From UPXZ01 sp964568675 (GTDB lineage: Bacteria > Bacteroidota > Bacteroidia > Bacteroidales > Paludibacteraceae), in the NCBI GenBank assembly GCA_964568675.1, contig CAZMQV010000005.1, forward strand, positions 1-64,000: DNA of 64,000 nt, read 5' to 3'. Below, piece by piece: positions 7,389-16,666 of the stretch. Under the pieces are notes generated by a model, which had not been told where the DNA came from, made no database searches, and worked only from the letters and a program-made list of their open reading frames with translations. Both the position numbers and the translations under genes were made by a program. Positions within the stretch are counted from its first letter, which is position 1, and each line of letters opens with the position of its first letter.

Positions 7389-8612
7389 TTAAGAAAGCAT
7401 GCTTACTGCGCGTTTGAGTGCGTTGATAAAGCTGTCGATTTCATCTTTTGTGTTGTAGAACGAAAATGACGCGCGCACCGTTCCGGGTATTTCAAGTAGG
7501 TTGATCAGTGGCTGCGCGCAGTGATGACCGGTGCGGATGGCTATTCCAAGCTTGTCGAGCAACATGCCAATGTCATAAGGATGTATGTCGCCTACAAGGA
7601 AAGAGACAACAGCGCTTTTTTGCTCCGAAGTTCCAAAAAATCGAATGCCCGGTATTTCATTTAATCTGCTGGTGCAATACCGCGTCAGTTCTTCTTCGTA
7701 AGCAGCTATTTTTTCAATTCCGATGTGGCTAATGTATTTTAGCGCTTCGGCAAGCGCCGTGGAGCCGATGTAGTCGGGTGTTCCGGCTTCGTATTTGAAT
7801 GGAAGTTCGTTGTAAGTGGTTTTTTCAAAACTTACCGATTTTATCATTTCGCCTCCTCCTTGATAGGGGGGCAATCTTTCGAGCCATTCGAGCTTTCCGT
7901 ATAACACGCCAATGCCCGTGGGGGCATACACTTTGTGGCCGGAGAAGACATAGAAGTCGGCATCAATATCCTGAATGTCAATTTTTAAATGTGGTAAGGC
8001 TTGTGCGCCATCAATGAGTACGGGGATGTTTTGTTCGTGCGCGTCGGCAATCAGTTCTTTCACCGGATTAATGGTGCCAAGTACGTTCGAAACGTGCGCC
8101 AGCGATACAATTCGCGTTTTGCTATTAAGGAGTTTCCGATAATCATCCCGTATGATTTCTCCCTTTTGGTTGATGGGTGCTACACGTAGCGTCATACCTT
8201 TTCGCTCACACAGCATTTGCCAGGGTACGATATTGGAGTGGTGCTCCATTGCCGAGATAACCACTTCGCCACCTTGTTCGCCAATGTGTTCGCCAAGTGC
8301 GAAAGCTATCAGATTGATTGCTTCGGTGGTTCCTCGTGTGAAAATAACTTCGTCGGACGATGTCGCGTTTATATATTTGGCTATGTATTTTCGGGCATCT
8401 TCATGTGCTTCGGTAGCCAATTGGCTTAAGAAATGAACGCCACGATGAATGTTGGCATTGGAATGGGTGTAGCCGTGTATGATTTTATCGAGCACTGCTT
8501 GAGGCTTTTGTGTCGTAGCGGCATTGTCAAAATAAATCAGTGGCTTGTTGTATATTTTTTCAGTCAGAATTGGGAATTCGGAACGTATTTTTTCTATCTC
8601 TTGTTGTGTCAT
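7389..8612 (-). CDS. sufS: Cysteine desulfurase SufS
   Basis: PLP-dependent class V aminotransferase-fold enzyme of 407 residues that releases sulfur from cysteine as an enzyme-bound persulfide. The PLP lysine is K227 in SGHKVYAPTG, and the persulfide cysteine is C365 in RTGHHCAQP, the short-loop arrangement of the SufS group. It starts a cluster with sufE and a truncated haemoglobin. A -7 box is visible at 8641-8648, about 29 bp upstream. Confidence 0.97.
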   Translation of the reverse strand: MTQQEIEKIRSEFPILTEKIYNKPLIYFDNAATTQKPQAVLDKIIHGYTHSNANIHRGVHFLSQLATEAHEDARKYIAKYINATSSDEVIFTRGTTEAINLIAFALGEHIGEQGGEVVISAMEHHSNIVPWQMLCERKGMTLRVAPINQKGEIIRDDYRKLLNSKTRIVSLAHVSNVLGTINPVKELIADAHEQNIPVLIDGAQALPHLKIDIQDIDADFYVFSGHKVYAPTGIGVLYGKLEWLERLPPYQGGGEMIKSVSFEKTTYNELPFKYEAGTPDYIGSTALAEALKYISHIGIEKIAAYEEELTRYCTSRLNEIPGIRFFGTSEQKSAVVSFLVGDIHPYDIGMLLDKLGIAIRTGHHCAQPLINLLEIPGTVRASFSFYNTKDEIDSFINALKRAVSMLS

Positions 8613-8640
8613 GTCAGTGTCTTGAGTGGAAATGAAAGCG

Positions 8641-8648
8641 CAAAATTA
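8641..8648 (-). promoter_or_regulatory. Minus-strand -7 box (TAATTTTG) before sufS
   Basis: The plus strand reads CAAAATTA, fitting TAnnTTTG on the minus strand, 29 bp before the sufS start. The -33 element is not convincing. Confidence 0.45.
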
Positions 8649-8663
8649 GTGATAATTTGCCAA

Positions 8664-9638
8664 TTAGCTTTCGTGTTTCTGTTTTTTGTTGATAATGTCC
8701 GGTATAGGTTCGTCCCATAAGTTTTCGTAGGTGTAGGGACCATCCGGCATTAATGCAAATTGTCCACGCGCTTTTCTAATGTTCAGGTTCAATTGTTCGA
8801 TTTCTGCCATCTCTTCAGCCGAAAGGTGAATTTGAAGAGAGCCGAGATTCTCGAGAATGCGATGCTCATTCACTGATTTGGGTATAACTACCGTTCCCCG
8901 TTGCATTCCCCATGCAAGTATTATTTGAGCTTCTGTGCAGTTGTGAGCAAGCGCCATGCTGATTATTGACTCGTTTCGGGTAATAGCGTTGTCGGTTTTC
9001 ATCAGATGCCTGCTACCCAGTGGCGAGTAAGCGGTTACTACAATTTTGTTTGATTGGCAAAATGCGAGCATATCTTTTTGCTGAAAATAAGGATGAAGTT
9101 CCACCTGATTTACTTCCGGTGCAACTGTTGTTTTGCTTATCAAGTCCTGTAGTTTCAATATGCTGAAGTTTGAAACGCCGATATGTTTAGCCAGGCCAAT
9201 TTCTTTGAGCTTTATCATCGCGTTCCACGTTTCGGAGAGTGGTAGCTCGTCGAGCGAAATCAAATCGCGGGCTGATTCAGCCACGTCATCTTTGAAAGCT
9301 AATGGCCAGTGCACCAGGTATAAATCCAAATAATCGAGCTGAAGCGCATCTAATGATGTTTGGATTGCGGCTTGCACCCTGTCGGGTGCGTGAAAACTGT
9401 TCCAGAGTTTCGAGGTGATGAAAAGCTCCTCTCTTTTCACAATGTTTTTGGAAAACAGATAATTGAGCGCTTCGCCAATCTCTGTTTCATTTTTGTATAT
9501 GTATGCGCAGTCAATGTGTCTGTAACCTGCTTTCACAGCTTTCACCACTGCGTTGAAAACCTCATCCGGTTTTGAAAGCCAAGTACCCAACCCAATAGCG
9601 GGGATGGTATCGCCATTTTTGAATAATATTTTTTCCAT
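8664..9638 (-). CDS. Aldo/keto reductase
   Basis: NAD(P)H-dependent (beta/alpha)8-barrel oxidoreductase of 324 residues, a typical length. The tetrad of the family is visible: Asp and Tyr in GYRHIDCAYIYKNE, Lys in FITSKLW and His in LVHWPL. The C-terminal cofactor motif VVIPKSVNEHRI is also present. The sequence is closest to the alcohol dehydrogenase (NADP+)/aldose reductase branch. The substrate cannot be read from sequence. It stands alone, 51 bp upstream of sufS in the same direction. Confidence 0.93.
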   Translation of the reverse strand: MEKILFKNGDTIPAIGLGTWLSKPDEVFNAVVKAVKAGYRHIDCAYIYKNETEIGEALNYLFSKNIVKREELFITSKLWNSFHAPDRVQAAIQTSLDALQLDYLDLYLVHWPLAFKDDVAESARDLISLDELPLSETWNAMIKLKEIGLAKHIGVSNFSILKLQDLISKTTVAPEVNQVELHPYFQQKDMLAFCQSNKIVVTAYSPLGSRHLMKTDNAITRNESIISMALAHNCTEAQIILAWGMQRGTVVIPKSVNEHRILENLGSLQIHLSAEEMAEIEQLNLNIRKARGQFALMPDGPYTYENLWDEPIPDIINKKQKHES

Positions 9639-9808
9639 GAAATGTATAACACCAAATCATTGCGATAGGTTCTTTCCGAAGCAAAAAATGAATGGATAAG
9701 TTATTTCTTCAGCAGGGTGAAACTCTTATTCTTTTTTGTAGGTAGTATGCGATGAATGAAAAATCCTAAAAAAACAGGTTTGATTTTTTTTCTGCTATTT
9801 ATTCTTGT

Positions 9809-9816
9809 TATCTTTG
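9809..9816 (+). promoter_or_regulatory. -7 box (TATCTTTG) before the GH20 gene
   Basis: This is an exact TAnnTTTG match 60 bp before the chosen ATG at 9877. A TTTG lies 26 bp upstream, somewhat farther than the usual 19-21 bp. Confidence 0.45.
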
Positions 9817-9876
9817 ACAAAGTTATAAATCATGGAATTGAAATCACCAATAATTATAATTTGTAAACACATTAAT

Positions 9877-11775
9877 ATGAAACGAAATCTTATTACGTTA
9901 GTTATGATGCTAATAATGACGGGTTTGTTTGCACAAACTGCAAAACCCTCACTCAATGTTATTCCCGAACCGGTGTCGGTTGTGAACAAGCAAGGACAGT
10001 TCACGCTGCCGCGAAAAATAACGATGGTAGTACCGGAGAGTTCTGAGAATAAATTAACTGTCGATTTTCTGACAAAGAAACTAACAGTAGCCACCGGAGC
10101 AACTCTCGCGGTAAAACATGCAGGCAATGGAGCAATCCGACTTGTAATCAATCCGGTGAAAAATGATGTGATTGGCAACGAAGGTTATACTTTGTCCGTA
10201 AACCCAAAGCTGATTACTTTAGCGGCGAATACATCAGCCGGCCTTTATTACGGTGCTCAAACTCTGGTGCAATTATTGCCACCAGCAATTGAGAGTAATA
10301 CCATCCAGGAGAAAGTAGCGTGGCAAATCCCGGCATTGGAGATTGTGGATTATCCGCGCGTGGGTTGGCGAGGCATGATGCTCGATGTGGCACGTCATTT
10401 TTTCACTGTTGATGAGGTGAAACAGTATATCGACAAAATGTCGCGTTTTAAGTTTAATATGTTTCACTGGCATCTTACTGACGATGAAGGTTGGCGCATC
10501 GAGATTAAATCGCTACCCAAACTTACCGAAGTAGGTGCCTGGCGCGAAGAACGGATAGGATGGTTTGGTAGTCTGCCCCCTGTGGCTGCCGGAACTCCTA
10601 AAAACTATGGCGGATTTTATACGCAGGAGCAAATCAAAGAGGTGATTCGTTATGCGCAAGAACGTTTTATTCAGGTAATGCCCGAAATTGATGTGCCCGG
10701 GCATAGTTCGGCTGCTTTGGCGGCATATCCCGAACTTGCTTGTTTCCCCGAAAGTGGCGATCATCAAGTGCGCAACGGTGGTGCTTTCCTCGATTGGAGT
10801 GCTAGCCGCCCTACGGGTATTTATGAAAACACACTGAACCCTACCAGCGAAAAAGTATATCAGTTTATGGATAAAGTGATGACGGAAGTTGCCGCGCTTT
10901 TCCCATTTGAGTATATTCACACCGGGGGCGATGAAGCTCCATATACTTTCTGGCAAAAGAGCGATGAAGTGAAGCAATTGATGGAGCGCGAAGGAATGAA
11001 GTCGATGGCAGAAGTGCAGTCCTATTTTGGCAAGCGTGTAGAAAATATTATTCTATCGAAAGGGAAAAAAATGATGGGATGGGATGAAATTCTGGAAGGA
11101 GGCATTACGCCGACTACGGCTTTGATGAGCTGGCGTGGCGAATCGCATGGGATTGAAGCATCCAAATCGGGGCACAAGGTGGTGATGAGCCCAAGTAATT
11201 TTGTTTATATTGACCTGATGCAGGGCGATATAAGCACCGAACCACGGGTTTACAGCTCGCTTCGCCTCAATCAGACATACAAATTCAATCCTACACCTGC
11301 TGGTTGCGACCCGAAATTCATTCTTGGAGGGCAGGCTAATCTTTGGACTGAGCAAGTGTTTAATATCCGTCAGGCGGAATATATGACATGGCCACGCGGA
11401 CTTGCAGTAGCAGAGTCGGTTTGGTCGCCTGAGATTAAAAAAGATTGGAGCAATTTCATCCGCAAGACAGAAAATCATTTCTGCCGTTTTGATTTCAATG
11501 AAACTAAATATTCGCCGGCAATGTATGACCCAATCATTAAAGTGAAAAAGGACAAAGAGAATATCATTGTTGAACTTACTACCGAAATTGACGGACTGGA
11601 TATTTACACCAGTTTTGACAATTCAGAACCCGACTATTTCTATCCGAAATACGTTAAACCACTGCAAATTCCTGCCGATGCCAGTCTGATGAAAATAATA
11701 ACTTACAGAGGTAAGTCCAAAGTAGGACGCATGATGACAATTCGGGTGGAAGATTTGATAAAAAGAGCAAAATAA
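9877..11775 (+). CDS. Secreted beta-N-acetylhexosaminidase (GH20)
   Basis: Exo-hydrolase removing terminal beta-linked GlcNAc or GalNAc from glycans, 632 residues from the ATG at 9877. The frame is open upstream to 9832, but only the downstream ATG is followed directly by a signal peptide (MKRNLITLVMMLIMTGLFAQ). Domains in order: GH20b-like N-terminal domain (about 25-150), the TIM-barrel catalytic domain (about 150-520) with the acid pair D352-E353 in HTGGDEAP, and a small C-terminal beta domain (about 545-630). It stands alone and ends at a strong terminator. With the GH89 enzyme at 25663-29157 it points to amino-sugar glycan degradation. Confidence 0.95.
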   Translation: MKRNLITLVMMLIMTGLFAQTAKPSLNVIPEPVSVVNKQGQFTLPRKITMVVPESSENKLTVDFLTKKLTVATGATLAVKHAGNGAIRLVINPVKNDVIGNEGYTLSVNPKLITLAANTSAGLYYGAQTLVQLLPPAIESNTIQEKVAWQIPALEIVDYPRVGWRGMMLDVARHFFTVDEVKQYIDKMSRFKFNMFHWHLTDDEGWRIEIKSLPKLTEVGAWREERIGWFGSLPPVAAGTPKNYGGFYTQEQIKEVIRYAQERFIQVMPEIDVPGHSSAALAAYPELACFPESGDHQVRNGGAFLDWSASRPTGIYENTLNPTSEKVYQFMDKVMTEVAALFPFEYIHTGGDEAPYTFWQKSDEVKQLMEREGMKSMAEVQSYFGKRVENIILSKGKKMMGWDEILEGGITPTTALMSWRGESHGIEASKSGHKVVMSPSNFVYIDLMQGDISTEPRVYSSLRLNQTYKFNPTPAGCDPKFILGGQANLWTEQVFNIRQAEYMTWPRGLAVAESVWSPEIKKDWSNFIRKTENHFCRFDFNETKYSPAMYDPIIKVKKDKENIIVELTTEIDGLDIYTSFDNSEPDYFYPKYVKPLQIPADASLMKIITYRGKSKVGRMMTIRVEDLIKRAK

Positions 11776-11781
11776 ATAAAT

Positions 11782-11824
11782 AAAACGAAAAAAGAGAAGC
11801 AGCTCGCTTCTCTTTTTTCGTTTT
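11782..11824. terminator. Bidirectional terminator after GH20
   Basis: A 19-bp perfect stem (11782-11800 with 11806-11824) has a 5-nt loop and an A6/T6 core. It lies between the convergent GH20 and methyltransferase genes. Confidence 0.88.
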
Positions 11825-11846
11825 ATGTTTTAGGCTTCGTACTCTT

Positions 11847-12746
11847 TTAGTCTTTTCGTAATAAATATACGAGCGAACTACTCTTGTTTTTGTTGAATAC
11901 GGATGCAATATAGCCACATGTTCCACTCCATGCGCCTCGCAAGAACGATAGCGATTTGCCTTGTTGTTTCTCTGTAAGCATCGAAACGTAGTAAGCGTCA
12001 AAAGGCATTTTTTTTATCGTCTCAATATGAAATCCGTTATTCGCGGCGAGTATTTTCATTTGTTCTTCGCGGAAGTGCCACAGATGGCGAGGCACATCAT
12101 AAGCAGCCCATTTCTCTTTGTACTTGTGGGCGTCGTATGAGTCGCAGTTGGGAACCGCGATAATAAGAAGCCCGCGGTCTGTGAGGAGTGTAAGTGCTTT
12201 TTGCATCACATCGTTGGGAAGTGGCAGGTGCTCCATGACATGCCAAAGTGTGATTACATCATAGGGTTTTGAGTGGTTTTGTGTATGCGTTTGAGCAAAC
12301 TCATTGATGTCCTCACCGGCTTGGAGCGAAAAGTTTTTGAGGCAAAACTCGCGTGCGGCTTCGCTTTGCTCTATCAGACTCACTTCCCACCCGCGAAGAT
12401 GCATGGTGTGTCCGAAAAAACCTGTACCGGCGCCAATGTCGAGTAGTTTGCCTTGTGTTATTCCCGAATGCTTTTCAACCCACTTGGCTTTCCGTTGGAG
12501 CATGTAGTTGCGCACGTAGTGATATAAAGTGTTCAACGCGCCTTTTTTTGTGTTGCTGTGAGATACGTAGTCTTCAGCTTCGTAATACTTGCCGATATTC
12601 CCGGCATCCGGCACATCAAGCGTGAACCTTAGTTTACAAGAATCGCATGTGGCAACATCGAATTTTTCGCCACTAACAAAGTGATCGGTGCAGGTGAACA
12701 ATATTGATGATTTCTCGCTTCCGCAAATGGGGCATTTCCAATTCAT
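11847..12746 (-). CDS. Class I SAM-dependent methyltransferase with N-terminal zinc ribbon
   Basis: This 299-residue protein starts with a four-cysteine zinc-ribbon-like segment (two CPxC/CxxC pairs within residues 4-41) and continues with a Rossmann-type methyltransferase domain. The SAM motif LLDIGAGTGFFGH lies near residue 103 and the post-motif WHVMEHLPLPNDVM near residue 165. The layout matches methyltransferases often found in surface-polysaccharide regions. The substrate is unknown, and a quinone or sugar acceptor would be a guess. The last 50 residues are basic and hydrophobic and may contact the membrane. A -7 box lies just upstream. Confidence 0.88.
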   Translation of the reverse strand: MNWKCPICGSEKSSILFTCTDHFVSGEKFDVATCDSCKLRFTLDVPDAGNIGKYYEAEDYVSHSNTKKGALNTLYHYVRNYMLQRKAKWVEKHSGITQGKLLDIGAGTGFFGHTMHLRGWEVSLIEQSEAAREFCLKNFSLQAGEDINEFAQTHTQNHSKPYDVITLWHVMEHLPLPNDVMQKALTLLTDRGLLIIAVPNCDSYDAHKYKEKWAAYDVPRHLWHFREEQMKILAANNGFHIETIKKMPFDAYYVSMLTEKQQGKSLSFLRGAWSGTCGYIASVFNKNKSSSLVYLLRKD

Positions 12747-12770
12747 TATATTTTAGTTTTTTTGTTGCTA

Positions 12771-12778
12771 CAAATGTA
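12771..12778 (-). promoter_or_regulatory. Minus-strand -7 box (TACATTTG) before the methyltransferase
   Basis: CAAATGTA on the plus strand lies 25 bp before the methyltransferase start. It faces away from the -7 box at 12907-12914, so the 220-bp gap holds divergent promoters. Confidence 0.5.
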
Positions 12779-12906
12779 CAGCATAATTTTTTATTATAGA
12801 AATTATGTGGAAGGTTTTGTATGGCTTGATAGAGCTGTTAATCCGAATGAACGATAATTAATTAAATTTAATTGACTTGAGACGAACGGAAACGGTATAA
12901 ATGTAG

Positions 12907-12914
12907 TACTTTTG
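12907..12914 (+). promoter_or_regulatory. -7 box (TACTTTTG) before the YfhO-like gene
   Basis: Exact TAnnTTTG match 53 bp before the ATG at 12967. It probably drives the long plus-strand run that follows. Confidence 0.5.
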
Positions 12915-12966
12915 TATGATTTTTCCCAAAAACTATCTTGTTGTAAAGAAATTGAAATAGTATCGC

Positions 12967-15462
12967 ATGGAGACTCCCAAAATAAATTTTCGTTCATTCA
13001 TCCCTCACTTAGTCGCAGTCCTTCTTTTTGTAGTTCTCGCTTTTGCCTATTTTGTCCCCGTAATGGAGGGTAAAGAGCTTGTGGCTCATGATACGGACAG
13101 TTGGCGTAGCATGGCGCAAGAGACTATTACGTACAACGAATCGCACGATGATGTTACACTTTGGACCAATTCGATGTTCGGAGGAATGCCTAATTATCAG
13201 ATTTCGATGAAGCAACCCAACAATGTGTTGCAATACGTCGAGAAAATGGTGCTTGCTTTTCCCCGTCCGGTTTCCAATCTTATCCTCTACCTGATTTGTT
13301 TTTATATCCTGTTGCTTTCGTTCGGGCTAAAACCTTGGCAGGCGTTAATTGGATCAATCGGTTTTAGTTTCGCGTCGTATAATTTCATTATCATTGCTGC
13401 CGGCCATAATTCTAAGGCAATTACCATCGCTTATGTGGCGCCACTTGTTGGGGCAGTATTTCAGACTTTTAGAGGTAAACGTGTGTTGGGCGCATTGCTT
13501 ACCGCGCTGTTTCTGAGCCTTGCCGTGCGTGCCAATCACATACAAATTCTGTATTATGTAGCAATAATACTGCTCGTTTTCGGGCTTGTAGAGTTTATTT
13601 TCAGCATTAAAGAGAAAAAACTGCTTGAGTTCTCGAAGTCAGTGGGTGTGATGCTCGTGGCGCTTATAGTGGCGCTGGGTATGAATGCCACCTCTTTGCT
13701 TACTACCTATGAATACAGTCAATACACCATGCGCGGCAAGTCAAATGGACTTACATCCGACACCAGTAGCTCGCAGCATGGACTGAATAAAGATTACCTG
13801 ACCAGCTGGAGTTATGGCAAAAAAGAAACCATGACATTGTTTATTCCTAATTTTATGGGTGGAGCCAGTGGTGGCGCACTTGATGAGAAAAGTGAGACAG
13901 CGCGTAATTTGCAAAACCTTGGAGTCCCTCAAAATCAGGTAAAGGAAATTATTAGTCAAATGCCACTCTATTGGGGCGAACAGCCCGGCACATCCGGTCC
14001 GGTTTATTTTGGCGCTATCGTGGTGTTTCTTTTTGTGTTGAGTTTATTTTTAGTCGATAAAAAAACTTTATGGTGGCTGATTCCGGTTATTCTTCTTACG
14101 ATGATGCTCGCGTGGGGTAAGAATTTTGCCGCGCTTACCAATTTTTTTATTGACCATGTGCCGATGTATAATAAGTTCCGCGCACCTTCCATGATATTGG
14201 TTGCTACCGGTATGGGTGTTGGTATTCTGGCTTTTTTGGCTTTGAAAGAAATTTACGAAGGAAAGATTAAAACCGATAAGCTCGCCAAATCAATTCTGAT
14301 AAGCGCGGCTATTACAGGTGGCATCGCTTTGGTTTATGCTTTAATCCCATCACTTGCCGGCAATTTTGTGTCGTCGCAAGATGCGCAGTTGCAAGGTGAT
14401 TATTCGTTCTTGAAAGAAACATTGCCACTCGATCGGAAAGCGATGCTACAGTCGGACGCTTGGCGTTCACTCGCATTTGTCGTTTTGGGTGCCTTTACGC
14501 TCTGGGCTTTTGTGAAAGGGTATTTGAAAAAGAATGTTTCTGTGGCTTTGCTCGGTTTCTTCATTTTAATTGATATGTTTCCGGTGGCAAAACGCTATTT
14601 GAACGAAGATAATTTCGAACCAAAACGCCCGAAACAATTGGTGCAAATGACACCGGCAGATGAAATGGTGTTGAAAGATAAATCGCAATATCGGGTGCTT
14701 GATGCTACTGTGAATTTATTCAATGATGCCACGCCGTCTTATTATCATAAAAATATCGGAGGTTATCATGCCGCCAAACTTCGTCGCTATCAGGAGTTGA
14801 TCAACATGCAATTGCAAGGCGAAATCGGTCAACTTTTTGGAGCTTTCAGCAACGCGAAATCAGAAGATGATTTGCAATCGGTGTTCGATTCGCTCGGAGT
14901 GCTCAACATGCTCAATCTCAAATATGTAATTTACAACAAGCAAGCGTCACCAATTGTCAATCCGCATCCGAACGGGAATGCCTGGTTTGTTGATAAGATT
15001 CACGTGGCTACCGATGCTAACGAAGAAATGAAAATATTGGGCAAAATAAACACAAGAAAAGAGCTTGTTGTGGATAAATCAATCGCGCAATCGCTCCCGC
15101 AAACTATTGTGCCGAATAGTACTTCCAGAATTGAACTGAAATCTTACGCGCCCAATCATTTGGTGTATAACGTAAATACCAAAACAGACCAAGTGGCTGT
15201 TTTTTCTGAAATATACTATGACAAAGGGTGGGTGGCTACCGTCAACGGTAGAACAGTCCCTTATACGCGTGTCAATTATCTGTTGCGAGGCATGGCGCTC
15301 AAAGCCGGTAACTACGATGTTGAGTTTCGTTTTCAACCCAAAACTTATACAACCGGCAATGGTGTAGCACTTATTTCTTCGATATTATTAGTGTTAGGCT
15401 TTGCCGCATATATTTTTATTTATTTCAAAAAAAGAACGGATAAAGCGGTGGTGAAAGCATAA
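12967..15462 (+). CDS. YfhO-like multi-pass membrane protein
   Basis: Inner-membrane protein of 831 residues with about 12 hydrophobic segments. There is a large soluble loop after the first helix (about residues 40-90, with VAHDTDSWRSMAQETI) and a larger extracytoplasmic region in the last third, followed by a final helix near residues 795-815. It resembles the bacterial YfhO family; the Bacillus member is needed to modify lipoteichoic acid with a sugar and is built like a GT-C glycosyltransferase. A role in transferring sugars from a lipid carrier to the envelope is therefore plausible. ftsX follows after 11 bp. Confidence 0.85.
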   Translation: METPKINFRSFIPHLVAVLLFVVLAFAYFVPVMEGKELVAHDTDSWRSMAQETITYNESHDDVTLWTNSMFGGMPNYQISMKQPNNVLQYVEKMVLAFPRPVSNLILYLICFYILLLSFGLKPWQALIGSIGFSFASYNFIIIAAGHNSKAITIAYVAPLVGAVFQTFRGKRVLGALLTALFLSLAVRANHIQILYYVAIILLVFGLVEFIFSIKEKKLLEFSKSVGVMLVALIVALGMNATSLLTTYEYSQYTMRGKSNGLTSDTSSSQHGLNKDYLTSWSYGKKETMTLFIPNFMGGASGGALDEKSETARNLQNLGVPQNQVKEIISQMPLYWGEQPGTSGPVYFGAIVVFLFVLSLFLVDKKTLWWLIPVILLTMMLAWGKNFAALTNFFIDHVPMYNKFRAPSMILVATGMGVGILAFLALKEIYEGKIKTDKLAKSILISAAITGGIALVYALIPSLAGNFVSSQDAQLQGDYSFLKETLPLDRKAMLQSDAWRSLAFVVLGAFTLWAFVKGYLKKNVSVALLGFFILIDMFPVAKRYLNEDNFEPKRPKQLVQMTPADEMVLKDKSQYRVLDATVNLFNDATPSYYHKNIGGYHAAKLRRYQELINMQLQGEIGQLFGAFSNAKSEDDLQSVFDSLGVLNMLNLKYVIYNKQASPIVNPHPNGNAWFVDKIHVATDANEEMKILGKINTRKELVVDKSIAQSLPQTIVPNSTSRIELKSYAPNHLVYNVNTKTDQVAVFSEIYYDKGWVATVNGRTVPYTRVNYLLRGMALKAGNYDVEFRFQPKTYTTGNGVALISSILLVLGFAAYIFIYFKKRTDKAVVKA

Positions 15463-15473
15463 AGAATTGGATT

Positions 15474-16358
15474 ATGGGAAAGAGAAGACTTAAAAAGAAT
15501 CGAAATTATTCGCGTAACGCAAGTGCTACTGCCACTTTCAGCATGGCAATGGTGTTGTTTCTGATTGGTTTATTGGTACTCACTACTTTGTTTGTGCGCG
15601 ATATGACTACCTATGTGAAGGAAAATCTGAAACTGACTTTGGTACTGAAAGATGATGTGAGCGAACAGCAAAAAAATGAAATTCAGAAATATCTGACTGG
15701 ACAGATTTATACAAAGTCTGCCGAATACATCTCAAAGGAAAAAGCGTTGCAGGAGCATATTAAATACCTTGGAGATGACCCGCAAGCATTTTTGGGTTAC
15801 AATCCGCTCTCTGCGGTAATCGAAGTTAGCTTGCAAGCCAATTATGCGCAGTCGGATAGTGTGGCTAAGATAGAGAGTGAACTAAAAAAATACGATAGCG
15901 CGATAGAAGAGGTGAATTATCCAAAAGATGTGATGGCTGCTGTGAATGATAATATCCGAAATATCTCATTTGTGCTGACGGGGCTTGCGATAGTATTATT
16001 GCTTGTTTCATTTGTGTTGATTAACAATACATTGCGTCTCCGTATTTACTCCAATCGCTTTATTATCAACACCATGAAGTTGGTAGGTGCGAAAAGTTGG
16101 TTTATACGCAAGCCCTACATTTTGCAAAGTGTGTGGAGTGGTTTTGTGGCGGCTCTTCTGGCTATGTTGTTGCTTGGAGGATTGCTGTTTTATATGCACT
16201 ATCATTTTGGATTGAGTACGCAGCTGATAAGCTGGCAGATGGCAGCAATTGTTGGGGCTGTAATTTTGTTTTCAGGCATTTTCCTCACTGCTTTTCTTGC
16301 TTATTTAGCTGTTGGGAGATATATCCGTATGCAAACCAATGATATGTATTACGCATAA
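15474..16358 (+). CDS. ftsX: Cell division protein FtsX
   Basis: Integral membrane partner of the FtsE ATPase; the pair regulates peptidoglycan hydrolases at the division site. The 294 residues have the classic layout: basic cytoplasmic N terminus (MGKRRLKKNRNYSRN), TM1 at about 24-45, a periplasmic domain (about 50-165, with LKLTLVLKDDVSEQQ) and three C-terminal helices. ftsE is not adjacent, which is common in Bacteroidota. It lies 11 bp after the YfhO-like gene and 74 bp before the DUF3098 gene. Confidence 0.93.
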   Translation: MGKRRLKKNRNYSRNASATATFSMAMVLFLIGLLVLTTLFVRDMTTYVKENLKLTLVLKDDVSEQQKNEIQKYLTGQIYTKSAEYISKEKALQEHIKYLGDDPQAFLGYNPLSAVIEVSLQANYAQSDSVAKIESELKKYDSAIEEVNYPKDVMAAVNDNIRNISFVLTGLAIVLLLVSFVLINNTLRLRIYSNRFIINTMKLVGAKSWFIRKPYILQSVWSGFVAALLAMLLLGGLLFYMHYHFGLSTQLISWQMAAIVGAVILFSGIFLTAFLAYLAVGRYIRMQTNDMYYA

Positions 16359-16432
16359 ATCGGCAAGCTTTGAAGTTATGCAAACATTGAATTGAATAAT
16401 ATTGAATAAATTGTAAAAATAAAAGCGAAGAT

Positions 16433-16666
16433 ATGAAAGAGAATTTTTTTAGTTTATCAAAAATCAACTACATCCTGATGGCTGTGTCGTTTGTAATAGT
16501 AGTTGTCGGTTTCTTGTTGATGACCGGCACTCCTTCCGGCGCAGAATTTAATCCTGACATTTTTAGCACCCGACGCATTACGATTGGTCCGATGGTGGCA
16601 CTTGCCGGGTTTGTGCTGATGATATTTTCAATCATGTATCGTCCTAAAGATAATACGGCGAAATGA
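16433..16666 (+). CDS. DUF3098 family membrane protein
   Basis: Two-helix membrane protein of 77 residues (TM about 12-31 and 50-68) with the conserved central stretch FNPDIFSTRRITIGPMVAL. The DUF3098 family is restricted to Bacteroidota and typically lies between ftsX and uppP, as here. Its stop codon overlaps the uppP start in an ATGA at 16663-16666, indicating translational coupling. Function is unknown; the context suggests an envelope or division-linked role. Confidence 0.9.
   Translation: MKENFFSLSKINYILMAVSFVIVVVGFLLMTGTPSGAEFNPDIFSTRRITIGPMVALAGFVLMIFSIMYRPKDNTAK

Noticed and set aside
12967..15462. Oligosaccharyl transferase or ABC transporter
   Set aside because: The helix pattern and long extracytoplasmic end fit YfhO-like proteins, and no ATPase or peptide-glycan motif is present.
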